Part shown: piece by piece, positions 59,115 through 64,000 of the stretch
How positions within the stretch are numbered: the first letter of the stretch is position 1
How the letters are laid out: the number at the start of each line of letters is the position of its first letter
Source of the DNA: Diplodia intermedia
Taxonomy: Eukaryota; Ascomycota; Dothideomycetes; Botryosphaeriales; Botryosphaeriaceae
Length of the DNA stretch: 64,000 bases
NCBI GenBank assembly: GCA_021495925.1
Contig: JAKEKT010000034.1
Location: 186,001 to 250,000, forward strand
Direction: 5' to 3'
Position numbers and translations under genes: made by a program
The notes under the pieces: model-generated
The model's input: only the letters and a program-made list of their open reading frames with translations
What the model was told of the DNA's origin: nothing
The model's database searches: none

Positions 59115-62100
59115 TTAAGCAACCTCGACCACGCGGCCCGGCGTCGTCCGTTCCTGGATAGCACCGAGGAATGCAGATGCAGCCGCCCACAGCTGTGGGA
59201 GCCTGCTCCGCAGCATGGCGCACAAAATGATGAGCAACAGCGGAATCCAAATGAAGAAAAGGTTGCGATCGCTCCTGATGCGCTTGAGCTTCTGCGCATG
59301 GGCCCTCCTGACCTGCTCCTGTTCCTCCTTGGTGAGGCTGTTCTTGCCAAGCTCGACGTTCAGGCTGCCCTTGGTGCTTTCGATTGAGCTCTCGGCCTCC
59401 ACGTCAAACTGCTGGACACAGGCCTGGTCGAGGAGGTGGTCGGCAGCAGCCTGAGCCACCGACATCTTCTTGACGTCCGTGTCCTTGTCCGCGTTTTCCG
59501 GATAGATCTCATCGTAAGGCGGAGGCGATGCCGGAGGCGATTCCGGAGGGGGTGGCGTACTAAACAAGTCCTTCCACTTGTAATCGTTACTGCTCGATCC
59601 GGACGGAGTTGCCGTGTCGTCGCTCGCCGACGACGGCGTACGTGGAGGGCTGCGATGCGGGACAAGCGAGCTGATGCGGCGCATCATGGGATGAGCCTGG
59701 TATCCCGGAAGGTTCGGTAGAGGCGGAAGAGCCGGAAGCTGCAGGTTCGGAAGATTCCAGTGCATGTTCTGCTGGAACTGGTTGATTTGCGCAGACAGGT
59801 TCTCTCTCCAAGCATTCATGGCAGCCATAACAGGCATGGCGGGCTGGTCCTGCTGGCTGGCCGAAGGCAACGGCAAAGGACGGATGTCCTTGGCACTGCC
59901 GCGACGCGAAGCAACCCAGGCAGGCGCTGACGGGCCTTCCACTGGCTCCTCTGACTCCTCCCCTTCGTCTTCAGCCTCGCTTACATAGCTGGGGGAAGAC
60001 GACTCCCACATGGAGTGGGTAGACGCAATACTGCTTGCCCTGCTGCGCATGGAGAATGACACGGAACCAGCGCTGCGTGTTCGTCTGTGCGTCCTGACGC
60101 GCTGGAGTGAGTTGAGGACGTCTTCAGAAGTAGCCAAGTCGGATGGCAGATATCCCTGGAGACTACGCATCATTGGATCAGCGCCCTTGAGAATCAGACG
60201 GCGCACGATCTGTGAGTGGCCGTGCATGGCCGCCATCATCAGGGGTGTGTATCCTCCGCGATCACGAGTATCGGGATTGGCACCCCGCGCAAGGAGACCT
60301 GCGACGACGCGACCATATCCCAGACTGCACGCAAGCGAGAGGAATGTGGCGCCCGTCTTGTTCTTCATGTTAAAGCGCGGCGGATGAGGACTGTCATCCA
60401 TGTCGACGAGATCCAAGCATCGGAGGAGCATTCCCTCCGTGTCCATTGGCGGAGCGTTGGCATCGAAGCCGGAAGACCTTTGCTGCATGTTGCCACCGTT
60501 CTGAGTCCAACCGCTGCTGGCCATGTTTACGACGTGACGCGCGAAGCCGCGGTAATCATCCGACTTCGTGTTGCCCGTCTGCTTCTGGCAGAGAATGCGC
60601 AGGGCCATTTCGCAGATGCGCTGGTCGTCGTCATCCACGTACTTGAAAGAGACAGTAGGGCCCGGTCCAGGTGGAGTAGGAGACCCATTCGGCATCCTGA
60701 TGGTCACAGGAACGATACCGGCTGAGGGCGACGGAGGCAACAGGCTGACCAGAAGCTGACTGTTCCAATACGTCGTCGTCGTCGCGATCGTGTCGCCGAA
60801 ATAGATCTCCATGTCTCGGGTGAAGTTCGAGCCCAGGATCGAGATTTCGATTCCGCCGGACTTGGAATACTCGCCAGGAGTGACCTTGTAGATCGAAGGA
60901 GGCGCCGCAACTTGTCTTGGCGAGTCCATTTGCGGCTGCACCTGGCCCATGGGGTTTCCGACCATATTCGCTGGGATTGATGCTGAGTTGTAGCCGCCAA
61001 TCGACTGCCTCCCGAGAGAAGGGCTTGGAGCACGGCTATGGTGTGCTGAGTTCGGCACAGAATAGAAATTGTAAGCCATATTGTCCATGCTTCCAGACCG
61101 CTGGCCAGGAGTGACAAGGCCGCCATTGCTGCCGGGAGTGGAGGGAACAGAAGGATAGGGGATGTTCAAAGGCTGCATCATGTATTGAGGGTCATTTGCA
61201 GTTGCATACGAACTGCTCTGAGGCATGGACGTCTGAGGCATGGTGGTTGCCATCGCCATGGCTTCTGCGGTTGCGCCGGGACTTGATACCGTGTTAACGC
61301 GGTTCATCGTGGTCATGGTGAGTTCCCGAGGAAGCTTGTGGTGATGGGTCGAGCTTGACTTTCGCTTCTTGTTGGGCCCCGTCTGGGTAGCCACTGGCGA
61401 CGTCTGCCGCGAAAGATTTCGGGGAGTCATTGTCGTCGATGTAGCCTGCGACATGTTGGACCGTCTAGAAAAGCCCTGCGGGTCTGAGAAGTGATTCTGG
61501 AAAGATTGCAAGTCATTGGTGGAGTGGTATGGCCTGCGATGGAAGCCGGATTGCAAATCCTGCTGCTCGGCTGAAGTACACAGGGACGCATTCGACGGCT
61601 GGGTCGGATCGGTGGGCATTCCAGTGGAGGAAGGAAGCGGGCCTCCTTGCGTCTTGTGATCGTCCGTGATAAGGATCGGGCTTGTCATTGACTGCGCGAC
61701 CACCGCTCCGTGATAATCCTTGATAGTGAAGATCACTCTGGAAACCAATGTCAGTCTCGAAGATGCACAGAATCCGGGCTAGGTAGGTACTCACCGGAAA
61801 CCGTTTTTCTCGCCCTGGTGGCGACAATAGCAGGCAATGCGCATGGGCACCTCTATTTGCATCGCGCTGGGCGGGTATGCCTGCGTGTTGATCTCGCCTT
61901 GCTTTGGGGGTGCGGGAGCTCCCCAGTCCTTGTATTCCTTGTCGTTGAACACGATGACTCGTTCATACTCATATTCCGCCCATGCCTCCTCATCTTCTTG
62001 CTTCTTGACTCTCTTGCGAGCAGCGCGCTTACGCTCACGCTGCACGCAATTCTGGCAGATGCGGACCTCGGCGCCATTACTAGGCTTATCAGGGTCGTCT

Positions 62101-63447
62101 GGGTTGTCCTCGGTCATGTCGCCCTTGGAAGGCCGCCGTGGCTGGCTTTTCCGTGTGTTCGATTCGTATCCAGCGGCTCTCTTCAGGGCAATCTTACACA
62201 ACTCAGGTTTGTCCATAGCACTTGCGCAGACCAGCGATGTATGAAGCTCCAGCGTGTCCGGTGCCTTGACAATCTCCTTTGCCAAGAGCTTAGGCTTGGA
62301 AACGGTGTGTGTGGGGAGATGGAGCTTCGTGACTCCGGGCGGCATAGGATCCAAAGTCAGCCTGATACAGATTTGTGTTTCGACTCGCGATTTGTTGCCG
62401 TCCTGGCTGATGTGTAGGTGGGCCGGCGGCGGCCTACCGGACGCAACGTTCGAAAAGACGACGGCATCGGCGCCGGGATATGACAGTGGTGCCTGAGTGG
62501 GCGAGAGCTCATGCTGCCACATGTTGGTCTGGAAGACGGAGTTATGGCCCGAGCCATTCCAAACCGGCATGTTTTGAAACATCTCGCTATTGCTGAAGGC
62601 TGTCGGCGACTGGGCATCGAAAAAAGCTGCAGGTGAGGCGCCCTGGCTCCCGCTCACAGCAGAGGCCGGCGAGTCGTCGCGGGAGCCAATGAAGAAACCG
62701 GTATCTTTGGAGGAGGCAGATCGCTGCTTCAGTCAGATACAAACTCGAGAACCGGTCGCGCACTAGACTCACCTGAGCGCTGGCCCGCATCTCGGACGAA
62801 TGCTGCTCCAACTTCGAGGGCGCTACTGTCTGGTCGGGCGAGACTGTCTGGTCGGGCGAGCCAAAATTGAACGCAGGGCTACCATTGCTACTGCCCACTC
62901 CCAAGTGCGACGTCATGGACTTGCCAAGCGAATCCATGTCATGCTCGAGCCCGAGGAAATCCTGGGGCTCACGCTTGACAAACATCGAGTCGCGGCCGTT
63001 GGAGACACCGTCCAAGGCGGCCATGGAATCCGTCTGCCAGTCGTCCATGTGGTTGTCCATGCCGCCGAAGAGCGCCGAGGGCGACGAGTCAGACGAGGTC
63101 GTCTTGCGCTTACGCCGCCCGGACGACTCGGACGACGAGTCCTGGCTCGAGCTGTCGGGCGACGAGGACATGTGCGAGCGCGGCTGCAGGCCGGATTGCG
63201 GCTGCAGCGGGGCAGGTGTTTGCTCGCTGCGGGCAGCGAAGGCCTTGGCGGGAGATGCGAGGCTCGCCAAGGACGCCTGGCCGGGGGCGGGCGACGAGAC
63301 GAAGGCGTTGGTGTCGATGAAGGCACCGAAGTCGTACGGGTCGTCGGGATGGAGCCCAGGCGGCTCGAACATGGGCTCGTCGGCGGCCCACTGCTCAGCC
63401 ATGTCGGAGTCCATGATGTGCGGGACGTAGGAGTCGTCGGCCGCCAT
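59115..63447 (-). CDS. Mga2/Spt23-like membrane-tethered transcription factor
   Basis: Exons (minus) 63447-62773, 62723-61795 and 61737-59115 join in frame to 1408 residues. The first acceptor could also be 3 nt earlier, adding one Gln. Order: a Ser/Pro-rich activation-like N-terminus; a conserved region at about 330-535 (VETQICIRLTLDPMPPGVTK, CQNCVQRERKRAARKR, MRIACYCRHQGEKNGFRVIF); an IPT/TIG domain at about 815-901 (YKVTPGEYSKSGGIEISILG, GDTIATTTTYWNSQLLV); ankyrin repeats at about 990-1070; a PPPY motif at 1273-1276; and one membrane helix at about 1360-1377 (FFIWIPLLLIILCAML) close to the C-terminus. In yeast, Mga2 and Spt23 sit in the ER, sense membrane lipid saturation, are cut by the proteasome after Rsp5 ubiquitination, and switch on the OLE1 desaturase. 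The layout argues for the same role. Confidence 0.93.
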
Positions 63448-64000
63448 TGCCAGCGGAAGGGCTTAGGCCGCGTCGCACGGCGGCGGCGTCGGAGCGCAGG
63501 GTCGAGGCGCGCGAACTGGTTTGGGCCCTCGAGAACGTGCGAATCCGCGTAATTGTTCGGTCGGGGCCGCGAGGGGGCTGCGGGCGCGCGAGGGCTGCTG
63601 TGCTGCTGTCGGCGTCACTACGCGGGCATGGCAGAGGCGGAGCGCACAGGAGCGGTGGTGAGGCGGCGTACGTGAGTTCGAGGTCGATGAGGTGTGTGGG
63701 AGGTGGGTGCGCTGTGACGGCAGGCGATAGGCTGCTGGGTGCCCGCGTGCGTGGTCGAGTCGCCGAACCCTTTTTGGGATGCGCGCTGGAGGCAATATTG
63801 CGATTTCGCCGAAGGGACGGCCGGAGCGATGGCGAGGGCCAGCGTGCCGACTGGCTGCCAACGGTGTTATAGCAGGGCGGCGTGCAGCTCGGGACTGGGC
63901 TGCCGGTGGTGTGAAGGCGGGTGCCGTTGTCGTCACGAAGCCCGGTGGTCGGCCTGCCTGCTCGACATCGCCCTCAGTGATCGCCGCTGTGCGGAGAGGA
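63448..64000. promoter_or_regulatory. Upstream region of the Mga2-like gene
   Basis: G+C-rich DNA before the minus-strand start at 63447, running to the end of the window. Open frames on both strands overlap the promoter and look like chance. The neighbouring gene is outside the window. Confidence 0.45.

Overview
This is a stretch of nuclear DNA from a filamentous ascomycete. Genes are split by short introns, mostly 48-78 nt with GTRNGT donors, CTAAC- or CTGAC-like branch sites and YAG acceptors. The products are fungal: a Rph1/KDM4-type demethylase, Byr4, Mid1, an Mga2/Spt23-like factor, a GPI-type aspartic protease and O-acetylhomoserine sulfhydrylase. The overall flavour suggests Pezizomycotina, perhaps Dothideomycetes, but the genus cannot be fixed from this window. 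There are no bacterial operons, phage genes, CRISPR arrays, rRNAs or convincing tRNAs.

Layout. 2.0-7.0 kb (+): a KDM4/Rph1-type JmjN-JmjC-ePHD histone demethylase. 10.2-10.9 kb (+): a four-helix MARVEL-like membrane protein. 11.6-12.5 and 18.0-18.7 kb: two doubtful low-complexity ORFs. 19.8-22.2 kb (-): a conserved-looking nuclear protein of unknown function. 23.3-24.6 kb (-): an XRCC4/Lif1-like DNA-ligase-IV partner. 25.4-28.1 kb (+): Byr4, the GAP scaffold of the septation/mitotic-exit pathway. 32.6-34.8 kb (-): Mid1 calcium-channel subunit. 36.6-38.9 kb (-): long-chain acyl-CoA synthetase with a peroxisomal C-terminus. 40.5-42.3 kb (-): O-acetylhomoserine sulfhydrylase. 43.5-44.8 kb (-): Rfc4-type clamp-loader subunit. 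45.9-47.4 kb (+): secreted, GPI-type aspartic protease. 48.8-49.3 kb (-): Spt4. 49.9-51.6 kb (+): protein phosphatase 5. 53.1-53.5 kb (+): ABM-fold protein. 59.1-63.4 kb (-): Mga2/Spt23-like membrane-tethered transcription factor. I rebuilt exon-intron structures by hand; every listed junction keeps the reading frame.

The genes are mostly independent housekeeping functions. Themes recur: chromatin and transcription (KDM4, Spt4, Mga2), DNA replication and repair (Rfc4, XRCC4), and lipid metabolism (acyl-CoA synthetase, Mga2). Three head-to-head pairs share short intergenic regions: XRCC4/byr4, rfc4/protease and spt4/PP5.

Between the genes lie long gene-free stretches (about 12.5-18, 28.1-32.6 and 53.5-59.1 kb). 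Parts of these are richer in A+T, interrupted by stops, and carry small diverged dispersed repeats whose differences are mostly C/T or G/A transitions, as expected of old elements hit by repeat-induced point mutation. I found no clear new multi-gene system. The best leads are the repeat family at 32.1/54.5 kb, the diverged pair at 54.4/56.4 kb, the AT-hook insertion in the demethylase, the PPPY motif in the Mga2-like protein, and the uncharacterised 775-residue protein.
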